From: Thalassotalea loyana | GTDB taxonomy: Bacteria > Pseudomonadota > Gammaproteobacteria > Enterobacterales > Alteromonadaceae | DNA length: 64,000 nucleotides | NCBI RefSeq assembly: GCF_030161435.1 | Contig: NZ_BSSV01000006.1 | Coordinates: 1-64,000, forward strand | Direction of reading: 5' to 3' | Shown here: in pieces, positions 44,045-53,167 of the stretch | Position numbering within the stretch: position 1 is the first letter of the stretch | Layout of the letters: each line of letters begins with the position of its first letter | Notes under the pieces: generated by a model | Database searches by the model: none | Told to the model about the DNA's origin: nothing | Seen by the model: only the letters and a program-made list of their open reading frames with translations | Made by a program: the position numbers and the translations under genes

Positions 44045-44612
44045 TAAGAAAAAACGCGGTAAAGCGTCAAAAATAGATTTGTTACCCGAGCCACTTAAAA
44101 AAGAGCTCGACAGCTTATTGCGCAACAAACAATACAGCCAAGCCCAAATACTGGAAGCCATTAACCAGCGTATTAGTGATGCCGGTTTACCTGACAACGA
44201 CAAAATCAGTAAGTCAGGCTTAAGTCGCTACTCGGTAGAAATGGAAACGGTTGGTCAAGAGATTCGCGCTATGCGCGAGTCTACCGAAATGTGGATAGCG
44301 CAATTTGGTGATAAGCCAACAGGTGAAACTTCAAAGCTTCTGCTTGAAATGCTCCGCACCCAGCACTTTAAACTATTGATGCAAGCTAATGCAGACCCCG
44401 ACATAGTGCTTGATCCAAAAACCATAAACACTTTAGCGCTAGCGCTTAATCGTTTAGAAAGTGCCTCAATGCTTAGCCTTAAGCATGAAAAAGAAATTCG
44501 TAAAGGTTTTGCTGAAGAAGCCGCAACTGAAGCTGAAGAAGCGGCCATTGCTGCAGGCTTAACTAGCGAAGCGGCACAAACTATCAAGGCACAAATTTTA
44601 GGGATAGCCTAA
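44037..44612 (+). CDS. DUF3486 family protein, small terminase (Mu gp27-like)
   Basis: 191 aa. N-terminal KKRGKASKIDLLPEPLKKEL DSLLRNKQYSQAQILEAINQ with helix-turn-helix character, then 'SKSGLSRYSVEMETVGQEIR' are DUF3486 hallmarks. The family is the putative DNA-recognition subunit of the Mu-type packaging motor. The one-base overlap with the large subunit supports this. Confidence 0.88.
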   Translation: MTDKKKRGKASKIDLLPEPLKKELDSLLRNKQYSQAQILEAINQRISDAGLPDNDKISKSGLSRYSVEMETVGQEIRAMRESTEMWIAQFGDKPTGETSKLLLEMLRTQHFKLLMQANADPDIVLDPKTINTLALALNRLESASMLSLKHEKEIRKGFAEEAATEAEEAAIAAGLTSEAAQTIKAQILGIA

Positions 44613-46255
44613 TGAAACTTCGTGACACCGAAAAAGCGCCAGTAAAAGAGCCATCGCTCAAACCCAGTGCGTATCAACAAGCCATCGAACAAGCCGATAA
44701 AATCGAAAAGCGCTTTGGCTTGCCGGTGTTTATTCCCTATGACGAAAACGAAGTACTGCTTGGCTATCAAAAACGTTGGATAGCCGATAAGTCGCCGTTA
44801 AAGATTGCTGAGAAGTCTCGTCGTACCGGTATTACTTGGGCAGAAGCTGCTGATGCGGTACTCGAGGCCAGTAAGTCAAAAGCCGCTCATGGTACCAACC
44901 ACTTTTATGTGGGCTCTAACAAAGAAATGGCGCGTGAATTCATCGATGCGGCAGCTATGTGGGCCAAAGCCTTTGATAAAGCTGCAGGTGAAATCCAAGA
45001 AGAAATCTTTATTGACGACGGCCAAGACGGTAAAGAGATTTTGACCTTTGCCATTTACTTTGCCTCGGGCTTTAAAATTCAGGCGTTATCTTCTAACCCA
45101 AGTAACCTACGTGGTATGCAAGGTAATGTCACCATTGACGAAGCCGCTTTCCACGAACGCTTAGCCGAAGTACTTAAAGCCGCACTTGCCTTAACCATGT
45201 GGGGCGCAAAAGTTAGGCTTATCAGCACTCACAATGGCGTAGACAATCTATTTAACCAACTCATTAACGATTCTCGCGCCGGTAAAAAGCGTTACTCCGT
45301 TCACCGTATTACCATTGAAGATGCATGTGCTGAAGGACTTTATCAGCGTATATGTCAGGTGAAAGATAAAAAGTGGACAACCATGGCCGAAAGCCAATGG
45401 ATTGAAGGCTTACTTAACGATACTGCCAGTGAAGATGACGCCAAAGAAGAGTACTTTTGTGTGCCCAAGCAAGGTAGCGGTATCTACATTAAGCGCACCT
45501 TGGTCGAGCGAGCCATGGCTAAAGGCATTGATATACTACGCTTTAGCGCGCCAAAAGACTTTTTAGAGTGGTCGCCCGAGCATAAAGCTATTCAAATAAA
45601 AGAATGGAAGCTGATTCTCAAGCCCTACCTTGATGACTTAAACAAAGAGTTAAACCACGCCTTTGGTGAAGATTTTGCCCGCAAAGGTGACTTATCAGTA
45701 TTTGCGCCACTGCAAATCAATAAAGACTTAACCAAGCGCTTTCCGTTCATTTTAGAAATGAGCCACTTAACCTACGACACGCAAAAAGCGCTGATGTTTT
45801 ATATTTGCGACAACTTACCACGCTTACAGGGCTTAGCCTTTGATGCAACGGGTAATGGTGGTTATTTGGCAGAAGCAGCTGCTGAGCGATACGGCACCGA
45901 AATGGTTGAGCAAGTCATGCTTAACGATCGCTGGTACATCGAGTGGATGCCAAAGCTTAAAGCCGAGTTTGAGGACTTTAATCTAACCATTCCTCGCCAC
46001 CAAGACATTATTGACGACATTAGCCAAATTAAAGTTGTGAATGGTGTGCCAAAAATAGACAAAGGCTCCACCAAAGGCACCGATGGCAGACAGCGCCATG
46101 GTGATACTGCCGTTGCGTTTGCCATGGCCGTTCGTGCCAGCTGGATGGAAGGTGGCGTGATTGAATTTACTGAATTGCCAGGTAAACGCCGAGATTTAGA
46201 TGAAGACGAGTATGAAGATGACGATTACTACTTTGAACGAGAAGGAGCCTACTAA
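44612..46255 (+). CDS. Terminase large subunit (Mu gp28-like)
   Basis: 547 aa. Walker A-like EKSRRTGITWAEA near residue 66, Walker B VTIDEAAF near residue 173, motif III STHNG near 209, and nuclease Asp residues in LAFDATGNGG and HGDTAVAFAMA. The arrangement corresponds to the FluMu gp28 family. It cuts and translocates DNA into the prohead; headful packaging is assumed from the family. One-base overlaps on both sides. Confidence 0.92.
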   Translation: MKLRDTEKAPVKEPSLKPSAYQQAIEQADKIEKRFGLPVFIPYDENEVLLGYQKRWIADKSPLKIAEKSRRTGITWAEAADAVLEASKSKAAHGTNHFYVGSNKEMAREFIDAAAMWAKAFDKAAGEIQEEIFIDDGQDGKEILTFAIYFASGFKIQALSSNPSNLRGMQGNVTIDEAAFHERLAEVLKAALALTMWGAKVRLISTHNGVDNLFNQLINDSRAGKKRYSVHRITIEDACAEGLYQRICQVKDKKWTTMAESQWIEGLLNDTASEDDAKEEYFCVPKQGSGIYIKRTLVERAMAKGIDILRFSAPKDFLEWSPEHKAIQIKEWKLILKPYLDDLNKELNHAFGEDFARKGDLSVFAPLQINKDLTKRFPFILEMSHLTYDTQKALMFYICDNLPRLQGLAFDATGNGGYLAEAAAERYGTEMVEQVMLNDRWYIEWMPKLKAEFEDFNLTIPRHQDIIDDISQIKVVNGVPKIDKGSTKGTDGRQRHGDTAVAFAMAVRASWMEGGVIEFTELPGKRRDLDEDEYEDDDYYFEREGAY

Positions 46256-47844
46256 TGTTAGTTGATCAATTTGGCGCGCCTTTATCCATAGACGATTTAA
46301 CCGAGCAGCAAACCGACGATGCCAAGCTTAGCCATTTGCACAATCACTTTGCCCAGCACCCGAGTAAAGGGCTCACACCACGAAAGCTTGCCAAAATACT
46401 GCAATTGGCTGAACAAGGCGACATTATTGCCCAGTGTGAGTTGGCTGAAGACATGGAAGAAAAAGACGGCCATATTTTTAGTGAGCTGCAAAAGCGACGC
46501 TTGTGTATTCAGTCGGTCCCTTGGCAAATTAAACCACCACGTAACGCCACCGACAGTGAGTTGCGCGACACTGACATGCTCCAAGAGCAGTTTGAAGACA
46601 TGGAGTTTTTACCCGATCTTATCTTTGATATGACGGACGCTATTTCAAAAGGCTTTTCAAATAATGAAATAACCTGGCGCTTTGAAGAAAAGCTGTGGTT
46701 ACCACAAAGTGTTGAGTTTCGTGATCCGAGTTGGTTTATGGTGGCAAAAGACAACCGTAACGAGCTTCGCTTGCGTGATAACTCACAAGACGGTGAGCGC
46801 TTAAACCCGTTTGGTTGGATAACCCATATTCATAAAACGAAATCAGGCTATTTAAGCCGTAATGGCTTAGCCCGTGTATTAGCCTGGCCGTACATCTTTA
46901 AAACCTTTTCAATTAGTGATTTTGCCGAGTTTAATGAAATTTACGGCTTACCACTTCGCTTGGGCAAATACCCTACGGGGGCAACTAAAACAGAGAAAAA
47001 CACCTTGCTTCGTGCTGTCATGCAAATCGGCCATAACGCTGGTGGTATTATCCCTAAAGGCATGGAAATCGATTTTAAAGAAGCAGCAAAAGGTAATCAT
47101 GCCCCGTTTGATTCCATGATCCAACATATGGAGCGCACCCAGTCAAAAGCCATTTTAGGCGGCACGCTAACCAGTCAAGCTGACGGCAAAAGCTCTACCA
47201 ATGCCTTAGGTAATGTACATAATGAAGTGCGACAAGAGCTACGAGATAGCGATGTAAAACAAATTGCGGCCACGTTAACCAAGCAGCTGCTGCTGCCAAT
47301 GTATCAGTTAAACGGAAAAAGTTTTACCTCGCCTAATCGCACACCACGCGTTGAGTTTGACACCACCGAGCCAGAAAGCATAAAGCTCTTTTCAGACAGC
47401 ATGCCTAAGCTGGTTGGGCAAGGCATGCGCATTCCGGTTAAATGGGCGCACGATAAACTGCAAATCCCTATAGCGGACGAAAACGAAGAGGTGCTGGGCG
47501 CTGTAAAATCATCTTCTGAGCCAGCGCCTACGCCGCAAGAGAGCGAGACACCTGAGCAGTTAACCCGTAAAAACATTAAAAAAATGGCTGCACTTAAAGC
47601 TAGTTTTGATGCTGATCCGTCAAGCGAGTTTAGCAAACAATTGGCTAAGCAAATGGCCCCAGTGATTGAGCAGTTTAACCAAGACATTGATAGCCTCATT
47701 AACGATGTCGATTCGTTTGATGATTTGCAGGATAAACTTGAGCGCTTTGAGTTAGATATCGAACAGGCCACCGAACTATTGCAACTTGGCTTAGTGGCCA
47801 GTGAGCTTGCTGGTGCACAAGATGTGATTGAGGAAGAGGAATAA
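46255..47844 (+). CDS. Portal protein, DUF935 family (Mu gp29-like)
   Basis: 529 aa. DUF935 signatures: GDIIAQCELAEDMEEKDGHI, LQKRRLCIQSVPW, KGFSNNEITWRF, YGLPLRLGKYPTGA and GGTLTSQADGKSSTNALG NVHNEVRQ. It forms the dodecameric portal ring at the head vertex. The C-terminal ~90 residues are an acidic coiled coil. One-base overlap with the terminase and the gp30-type gene. Confidence 0.92.
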   Translation: MLVDQFGAPLSIDDLTEQQTDDAKLSHLHNHFAQHPSKGLTPRKLAKILQLAEQGDIIAQCELAEDMEEKDGHIFSELQKRRLCIQSVPWQIKPPRNATDSELRDTDMLQEQFEDMEFLPDLIFDMTDAISKGFSNNEITWRFEEKLWLPQSVEFRDPSWFMVAKDNRNELRLRDNSQDGERLNPFGWITHIHKTKSGYLSRNGLARVLAWPYIFKTFSISDFAEFNEIYGLPLRLGKYPTGATKTEKNTLLRAVMQIGHNAGGIIPKGMEIDFKEAAKGNHAPFDSMIQHMERTQSKAILGGTLTSQADGKSSTNALGNVHNEVRQELRDSDVKQIAATLTKQLLLPMYQLNGKSFTSPNRTPRVEFDTTEPESIKLFSDSMPKLVGQGMRIPVKWAHDKLQIPIADENEEVLGAVKSSSEPAPTPQESETPEQLTRKNIKKMAALKASFDADPSSEFSKQLAKQMAPVIEQFNQDIDSLINDVDSFDDLQDKLERFELDIEQATELLQLGLVASELAGAQDVIEEEE

Positions 47845-49268
47845 TGCCCGTTCGCTACGGAAGCTTACCCTTTAATGAGGCCATTACCTTCTTTCGCAAT
47901 AAGCAAAACATACCGACTGAGCGTTGGAATGATATTTGGCGACATGGTCATAATAGCGCCTTTATGGTGGCGGGAGCCATGGCTGATGATTTAGTTAATG
48001 ACTTTCGTCGCGCGATTGATAGGGCCATTGCAGAAGGTAAATCCTATACCTGGTTTCAACAAGAGTTTAAAGCCATACGAGCAAAGCATGGCTGGGCACA
48101 TAGCGGCTCAAGTGCATGGCGCTCAAAAGTGATTTTTGATACCAACATGCGCCAAAGTTATAACGCAGGTCGGTATGAGCAGCTGCAGCACTTTGATGTA
48201 TGGGAATACCAACATGGCGATAGCCAACACCCGCGAGAGTTGCATTTATCGTGGGATGGTTTACGCCTGGCAAAAGACGATAAGTTCTGGTTAACCCATT
48301 TCCCGCAAAATGGCTGGGGCTGTAAATGTAAAGTACGAGGTCGCACTAAAGCGTGGATGGAGCGTCATGGCTATCAACTTGATGAGTCGCCTGTGATTGA
48401 CCTCGTTGAATGGGCAGACAAGGTCACAGGTGAAGTTCATTGGGTAGCAAAAGGTATCGACCCAGGCTTTGACTACGCGCCACAAAAAGCGACGTTACTG
48501 GCCAACCAACAACAGCTGGCTCGCCAAAAAGCTAAACCATATGTTGCACCAAAACGTGTGGTACCTACTGCCTTTAGCACGGTAGAGCGTGCCAACGTGC
48601 ATGGTTTGAACAAGGTGATGGATGCGTTAAAACAAACCCATGCCAGCGAGCAAATCGCACTTATTGAGCAGTTTCTTAACAAGCACCAAACCAAAACCTT
48701 ATTGCTAAAGCAAAGCGAGATGAATGCCAGCAATAAAGCAGCGCGTGCGCTAAGTGCAGATATACTGAGTTATTTAGACGATAGCGCCAAACGCTTTGGT
48801 ATTTACAACTATACTTATCAAATAAAGCGTGGTGAAAGTATGCCTAACGGATTTACCTCACCAATGTTTAACCATATTGTGATCAAGCTTGATAGCAAGG
48901 CCAACTTTAATCAGGTTGATATTGTTGCCATGCAAAATGCCATTGAGTTAGCCATACAGCTGAGTAAGAGCGAGCTACCCTATACCTTATCTTCCATCGT
49001 GCGTCGCTATAGTGATAAAGGGTACAATGGCGGTGCAATGATGACCTGGCTGCATGAGCTAGGACATCAAATACACTTTAAAGCGGGTCAGCCGATACCG
49101 CCAATTGAGAGAGCAAACAGCTTGACCCATTATGGCAGCTCGCTTGATGTAGAATGGTTTGCCGAGCATTTTTTAGCTTGGGCACTTAACCGTAAAGCAT
49201 TAGCCAAGTGGAATAATGAAGTGGCTGAGTATTTTGATAACTTAATTAAGAGTACATTACATGACTAG
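47844..49268 (+). CDS. Mu gp30/F-like head morphogenesis protein with C-terminal HELGH domain
   Basis: 474 aa. Residues 1-200 are the Mu F/SPP1 gp7-like minor head domain (DDLVNDFRRAIDRAIAEGKS, DTNMRQSYNAGRYEQL, GWGCKCKVRGRT). A linker is followed by a C-terminal domain (about 270-474) with WLHELGHQIHF and, 24 residues later, EWFAEHFLAWAL. His-Glu-x-x-His plus a downstream Glu is the zincin ligand set. The second domain is therefore probably a metallopeptidase or inactive relative. It may process head proteins or act on the host on entry; unknown. Confidence 0.85.
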   Translation: MPVRYGSLPFNEAITFFRNKQNIPTERWNDIWRHGHNSAFMVAGAMADDLVNDFRRAIDRAIAEGKSYTWFQQEFKAIRAKHGWAHSGSSAWRSKVIFDTNMRQSYNAGRYEQLQHFDVWEYQHGDSQHPRELHLSWDGLRLAKDDKFWLTHFPQNGWGCKCKVRGRTKAWMERHGYQLDESPVIDLVEWADKVTGEVHWVAKGIDPGFDYAPQKATLLANQQQLARQKAKPYVAPKRVVPTAFSTVERANVHGLNKVMDALKQTHASEQIALIEQFLNKHQTKTLLLKQSEMNASNKAARALSADILSYLDDSAKRFGIYNYTYQIKRGESMPNGFTSPMFNHIVIKLDSKANFNQVDIVAMQNAIELAIQLSKSELPYTLSSIVRRYSDKGYNGGAMMTWLHELGHQIHFKAGQPIPPIERANSLTHYGSSLDVEWFAEHFLAWALNRKALAKWNNEVAEYFDNLIKSTLHD

Positions 49269-49479
49269 TGTGAGCCAGATGTTGGCAAGAATGGCAGCCG
49301 ACAAAGAAATTGCAGAAGCAACCCCGTTGCTTGACGAAGCGCTTTTGGTGGTAGACCGCAACGACCTAACACATGAAGAAAAGCGCAAGCGTCTGCAAAC
49401 GTTAAATAGCGAAGCTAGCGGCTACGAGCAAAGCTGTATTAGCGATGTGATGTCGAGCTTTGTTGTGAGTGAAAAGTAA
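49261..49479 (+). CDS. Small phage protein, unknown
   Basis: 72 aa, acidic and helical (MTSVSQMLARMAADKEIAEA … SCISDVMSSFVVSEK). Overlaps the gp30-like stop by eight bases and the next start by one. No family recognised. Confidence 0.65.
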   Translation: MTSVSQMLARMAADKEIAEATPLLDEALLVVDRNDLTHEEKRKRLQTLNSEASGYEQSCISDVMSSFVVSEK

Positions 49480-49940
49480 TGGCAGGCACCTTTGTTGATG
49501 TTCAAGTACGTGGCGATAAAGCCATTGTTAAACGACTTAATCAAATCAGCCGTAAAGTTGATGTACTTGACGCGCCATTAATGGAAATTGGCGAATACCT
49601 GCTCGATAATACCCAAGAGCGCTTTGTGAGTATGCAAGCACCCGACGGGACACCATGGGAGCCATTAAGCGAAACAACGCTTGCCCGTAAAAACAGAACC
49701 GATCGCATCTTAACCGAAAGCGGTACACTCGCTGATACATTGAATTATCAACTTAATGCTACTGGCTTAGTGTTGGGCTCAAATATGGAATATGCCGCCA
49801 TGCATCAATTTGGTGGTGTCACTTCATCCGATAGCATGATGGGTGAACAAGAAATTCCTGAACGGGCCTTTTTGGGTGTAGCGCCCTATGAAAAAGTCGA
49901 AATACTCGATATTTTGCAATCCTATCTAAAAGCGCCTTAA
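49479..49940 (+). CDS. Virion morphogenesis protein (Mu G/gp31-like)
   Basis: 153 aa. 'MEIGEYLLDNTQERFVSMQA PDGTPWEPLSETTLARK' and 'SGTLADTLNYQL…GSNMEYAAMHQFGG' followed by 'IPERAFLG' define the phage_tail_S/gpG morphogenesis family. Required for head-tail joining in relatives. The late sub-operon ends here; the 215-base spacer behind holds late element 2. Confidence 0.88.
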   Translation: MAGTFVDVQVRGDKAIVKRLNQISRKVDVLDAPLMEIGEYLLDNTQERFVSMQAPDGTPWEPLSETTLARKNRTDRILTESGTLADTLNYQLNATGLVLGSNMEYAAMHQFGGVTSSDSMMGEQEIPERAFLGVAPYEKVEILDILQSYLKAP

Positions 49941-50103
49941 ACGGCTTTTAAGCGCATTTTACATCTTCAAGCGATAATGTGATGAAAAAGTTTGCTATCG
50001 CTTTACTGTAGGCTTGTAAACAATTTATAAACCATGTTGTCACGCTATTTACATTGCATAGTGCACGTTGACAATAAAACCGCCCATTACTCCCCCTAAA
50101 AAA

Positions 50104-50122
50104 TTACTAATACAAGTTATTA
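50104..50122 (+). promoter_or_regulatory. Late control element 2 (TAATA-N5-TATTA dyad)
   Basis: TTACTAATACAAGTTATTA, identical to the element at 41414 except one base in the spacer, 34 bases before the protease ATG. The 49941-50155 spacer shows no gene otherwise. No clear -10 was recognised, as expected for activator-dependent phage promoters. Confidence 0.58.
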
Positions 50123-50155
50123 TTTTTTCATGGCCGTGCTCGCAATACTGGCCAT

Positions 50156-51331
50156 ATGAAAACATTTACGCCATTAAAAATTGCCTTAGCGCAATTAACT
50201 GCTAGCCCTTCGGTTGATGAAAACACCGCCATTGCTGCGTTGACCTTTACCGTGGGGGAAATCGACCCAGCCAACTCAAGCCGCGTGCAATTACTACCTG
50301 ATGGCCACTTCAAAGCTAAAGATGGTCGCCCTTGGGAAGTTCCAAATAACCAGTGGTTGATGGATAACTTAGCCTTTGAGCTCATTAAAGACGATGCCGC
50401 CAAACGTGAAAACCCGTTTCACTTTGACTACGAGCACCAAACGCTGCACGCCGAATACAACGGACAACCGGCACCTGCTTCAGGTTGGTTTAAAGAATTT
50501 GATTATGTCCCAGGTGAAGGCTTGTTTGCCATAAATGTTGACTGGACACCCAAAGCCGGTCAGCACATCAAGGACAAAGAATATCGCTTTGTGTCAGCGG
50601 TGTTTCATTACGACAGAGAAACGGGCCGAGTGCTGCAAATCCTCCATGCAGCGCTTACCAATGATCCCGCACTTGATGGCATGAAAGCCGTTGAAGCCTT
50701 GAGCGCAAAAAAACATTTAACCACTCACAACAACCCAACGGGAGAATCCCCTATGCCTGAGTTACTAAAAACATTGCTGGGCAAGCTAGGTATTGAAGTT
50801 AACGACGACTTCAATATGAGCGACGCTGCAGCGCTTAAAAAAGTAGAAGACGATGTGACTACCGCATTAGCCGCGTTAACGACGAAAGCGGACCGTGCTG
50901 GCACGTTAGAAAAAGACTTGAACACAGCCAACCAAACGGTGGCTGCACTAAAAGCGCAGTCAGCTGAGCCAGATGCAACAAAGTTTGTCCCGATTGACAA
51001 CTATAACGCTTTAAACACTGAGCTTGCTGCTTTAAAAGCCGGCAAAGATGAAGAAAGTGTTGAGCAACTGCTTGAGAAAAACGCCGACAAAATTACCGGC
51101 CAAGCTGACCGCGCTTATTTAGAAAGCGTAGGTAAAACTCAAGGTGCTGCAGCGCTTAAAGCCATGCTTGAGCCACGTACCCCCATTGCAGGCTTAACCA
51201 ACAAGCAAACGCAAACAAACACCCCTCAAGGCGGCGGGAAAACCTTAAGTGATGCGCAAATTGCGATTTGTAAAGCGACAGGTATTTCTGAAGCTGAGTT
51301 TTTAAAACAGCTTGACGAGCAAGGAGAATAA
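50156..51331 (+). CDS. Prohead protease with scaffold C-terminus (Mu I-like)
   Basis: 391 aa. Mu gpI-like N-terminal protease (RVQLLPDGHFKAKDGRPWEV, FHFDYEHQT, PASGWFKE, KEYRFVSAVF), with His and Ser in the usual order for the self-cleaving family. From about residue 200 an alanine- and charge-rich coiled scaffold follows, ending in SEAEFLKQLDEQGE. The scaffold part is also likely translated on its own from 50753. Assembles and matures the prohead. Confidence 0.88.
   Translation: MKTFTPLKIALAQLTASPSVDENTAIAALTFTVGEIDPANSSRVQLLPDGHFKAKDGRPWEVPNNQWLMDNLAFELIKDDAAKRENPFHFDYEHQTLHAEYNGQPAPASGWFKEFDYVPGEGLFAINVDWTPKAGQHIKDKEYRFVSAVFHYDRETGRVLQILHAALTNDPALDGMKAVEALSAKKHLTTHNNPTGESPMPELLKTLLGKLGIEVNDDFNMSDAAALKKVEDDVTTALAALTTKADRAGTLEKDLNTANQTVAALKAQSAEPDATKFVPIDNYNALNTELAALKAGKDEESVEQLLEKNADKITGQADRAYLESVGKTQGAAALKAMLEPRTPIAGLTNKQTQTNTPQGGGKTLSDAQIAICKATGISEAEFLKQLDEQGE
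50753..51331 (+). CDS. Nested scaffold protein from an internal start (Mu Z-like)
   Basis: In-frame ATG (MPELLKTLLGKLGIEVNDDF) preceded by GGGAG eight bases upstream, inside the protease gene. 192 aa, entirely the coiled scaffold portion. In Mu the scaffold is made the same way from within gene I, so the internal ribosome site is probably used. Confidence 0.62.
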   Translation: MPELLKTLLGKLGIEVNDDFNMSDAAALKKVEDDVTTALAALTTKADRAGTLEKDLNTANQTVAALKAQSAEPDATKFVPIDNYNALNTELAALKAGKDEESVEQLLEKNADKITGQADRAYLESVGKTQGAAALKAMLEPRTPIAGLTNKQTQTNTPQGGGKTLSDAQIAICKATGISEAEFLKQLDEQGE

Positions 51332-51333
51332 CC

Positions 51334-51732
51334 ATGGCTTTAACCAAAGACAGAGCAACGCCTCGTCGCGCAAATGTCGACTTTAGCGACCCAGTAGCTG
51401 CTGGTGAAGAAATTCATGCCGGTGCCATTGTCATGCTAAATGCGTCGGGCAACGCGGTAAAAGGCGCGGTCGCCACCAACTTAGTTGCCCGTGGTGTGGC
51501 ACAAGCCCACATTGACAACGTCAACGGCGCAGATGGCGCGATGAGCGTGCCAAGCATGAAAGGCTTATTTCGTTTTAACAATGCAGGTTCAGTAACGCGT
51601 GCACATATTGGCGATACTGCTTATGTGGTAGATGACGAAACAGTAGCTGAGACAAACGGGGGTAGTACCCGCTCAGCATTAGGTGAAATTAAAGACGTAG
51701 ATGCCTTAGGCGTTTGGGTTGAGATTGCATAA
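51334..51732 (+). CDS. Capsid decoration/cement-type protein
   Basis: 132 aa. Beta-rich with 'AGAIVMLNASGNAVKGAVAT', 'MKGLFRFNNAGSVTRAHIGD TAYVVDDETV' and 'ALGEIKDVDALGVWVEI', the DUF2190-like capsid cement pattern. Sits between scaffold and major head protein, its normal place in D3112/B3-like and many siphophages. Confidence 0.75.
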   Translation: MALTKDRATPRRANVDFSDPVAAGEEIHAGAIVMLNASGNAVKGAVATNLVARGVAQAHIDNVNGADGAMSVPSMKGLFRFNNAGSVTRAHIGDTAYVVDDETVAETNGGSTRSALGEIKDVDALGVWVEIA

Positions 51733-51743
51733 GGAAGAACAAG

Positions 51744-52637
51744 ATGATCATTAACCGTACCAACTTAAACGCGTTATTCGTTGCGATTAAAACGTCGTTT
51801 AACCAAGGTTTGAACGATACCAACAGTTACTACATGAAAGTAGCCACTATGGTGCCGTCAACCACCTCAGAAGAAAAATATGCTTGGTTAGGCCAATTCC
51901 CTCGTTTTCGTGAGTGGTTAGGCGATAGACAAATTAAAAACTTAGCTGCACATGATTACGCAGTTAAAAACAAAAAGTTTGAATCAACCATTGGCATTCC
52001 ACGCGACGATTTAGAAGACGATACGTATGGCGTATTTACTCCGCTGTACGCTGAGATGGGCTATGCAGCCGCCACACATCCAGACGAGCTCGTATTTGCC
52101 TTATTAGCGAACGGCTTTAATTCACTTTGTTACGACGGCCAAAATTTCTTTGACACCGACCACCCTGTGGGTAATGAAGATAACGGCGTTAAGTCTGTAT
52201 CAAACATGCAGGCAGGTGCAAGTGAGCCTTGGTTCTTGCTTGATACTAACCGCCCATTAAAGCCACTGATGTTCCAAAAACGTCGCGATTACGACATTAA
52301 GTCGATTACTGATGACGGCTCAGACCATGTCTTCTTGCGCGATGAGTTCCTTTACGGTGTTGATGCGCGCGTAAACGCAGGTTTTGGTTTATGGCAATTA
52401 GCCTTTGGCTCAAAAGCCACGCTAGATGCTGCCAACTTTAAAGCGGCTCGCCAAGCCATGCAGTCGCAAACCTCCGATGAAGGCCGCAAATTAAATGTGC
52501 GCCCGAACCTATTGGTGGTAGGTAATGCCAACCAGAGCGCTGCTGAAGAGCTAATTAATTCTGAAAAGCTCGATAACGGTAAATCTAACCCACTGTATAA
52601 CGCGGTAGAAATTTTAGTGGTGCCGTGGCTCGACTAA
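51744..52637 (+). CDS. Major head protein (Mu T-like)
   Basis: 297 aa (Mu T 305 aa). FNQGLNDTNSYYMKVATMVP, EEKYAWLGQFPRFREW, DRQIKNLAAHDYAVKN, TIGIPRDDLEDDTYGVF and NFFDTDHPV are Mu-like major head (PF10124-type) signatures with the HK97 fold expected. AGGAAG-type site. The most abundant virion protein. Confidence 0.93.
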   Translation: MIINRTNLNALFVAIKTSFNQGLNDTNSYYMKVATMVPSTTSEEKYAWLGQFPRFREWLGDRQIKNLAAHDYAVKNKKFESTIGIPRDDLEDDTYGVFTPLYAEMGYAAATHPDELVFALLANGFNSLCYDGQNFFDTDHPVGNEDNGVKSVSNMQAGASEPWFLLDTNRPLKPLMFQKRRDYDIKSITDDGSDHVFLRDEFLYGVDARVNAGFGLWQLAFGSKATLDAANFKAARQAMQSQTSDEGRKLNVRPNLLVVGNANQSAAEELINSEKLDNGKSNPLYNAVEILVVPWLD

Positions 52638-52705
52638 TAACTCCCTTGGCTAGTCAGTTTCCTGTTTGCTGGCTAGCCCTTTTTATTCATTAGGAGAATA
52701 GCAAG

Positions 52706-53167
52706 ATGACACAAATTTTAATTTTTATATGTGTGCTAAGTGCCATGCATAACGGCTATCGCCGTGCAGGCTTTGATCTAAAAAAAGGTAAGAATGAGCT
52801 TGAAGTTACACAAGCGCAATTTGAACAACTAGACGCCGACCCGAATTTATCGGTCAGTAAATTGGATAACGATGCCATTAAGGATAATCGCGATTCACAA
52901 GGAGGTGGCCCTTCGGGGTTGAGCCCAGATGACATTGTGATGGTGGATTTAGAAAAAGCACCCGCGAACTTAGCACCATTTATTGCCTCGATTATCGCCC
53001 TAGCGGGTGAAGGTGGCTCAATGGCTAAACGACCAAGCTGTAAAGAGTTGGCCGTGGAAGTTGATGTTGACGGTAAGTTAGAGGCAATTACGCCAAGTAA
53101 AGAAGACGCTGATGCTGCCTTTGCCTGGTACCAAGAAAACGTTGTGAGCAAACAAGGTAATAGCTAA
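52706..53167 (+). CDS. Mu gp35-like (HI1506-type) phage protein
   Basis: 153 aa. GYRRAGFDLKKGKNELEVTQ AQFEQLDADPNLSV matches the N-terminal repeat of the HI1506/gp35 family; the rest is acidic and ends AAFAWYQENVVSKQGNS. AGGAG site. Located between the head protein and the gp36-like gene as in Mu. The 69-base gap upstream has a weak GGCTAG/CTAGCC hairpin with a T run. Confidence 0.75.
   Translation: MTQILIFICVLSAMHNGYRRAGFDLKKGKNELEVTQAQFEQLDADPNLSVSKLDNDAIKDNRDSQGGGPSGLSPDDIVMVDLEKAPANLAPFIASIIALAGEGGSMAKRPSCKELAVEVDVDGKLEAITPSKEDADAAFAWYQENVVSKQGNS

Noticed and set aside
47304-47771. 155-aa antisense frame in the portal gene
   Set aside because: Ser/Leu-rich shadow of the acidic coiled-coil portal C-terminus.
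49920-49958. Hairpin at the end of the gpG-like gene (GCGCCTTAAA / TTTTAAGCGC)
   Set aside because: Imperfect and followed by a weak T run; not convincing as terminator.
52640-52686. GGCTAG/CTAGCC hairpin with T run behind the major head gene
   Set aside because: Only a six-base stem with a long loop; kept as a remark, not as a terminator.
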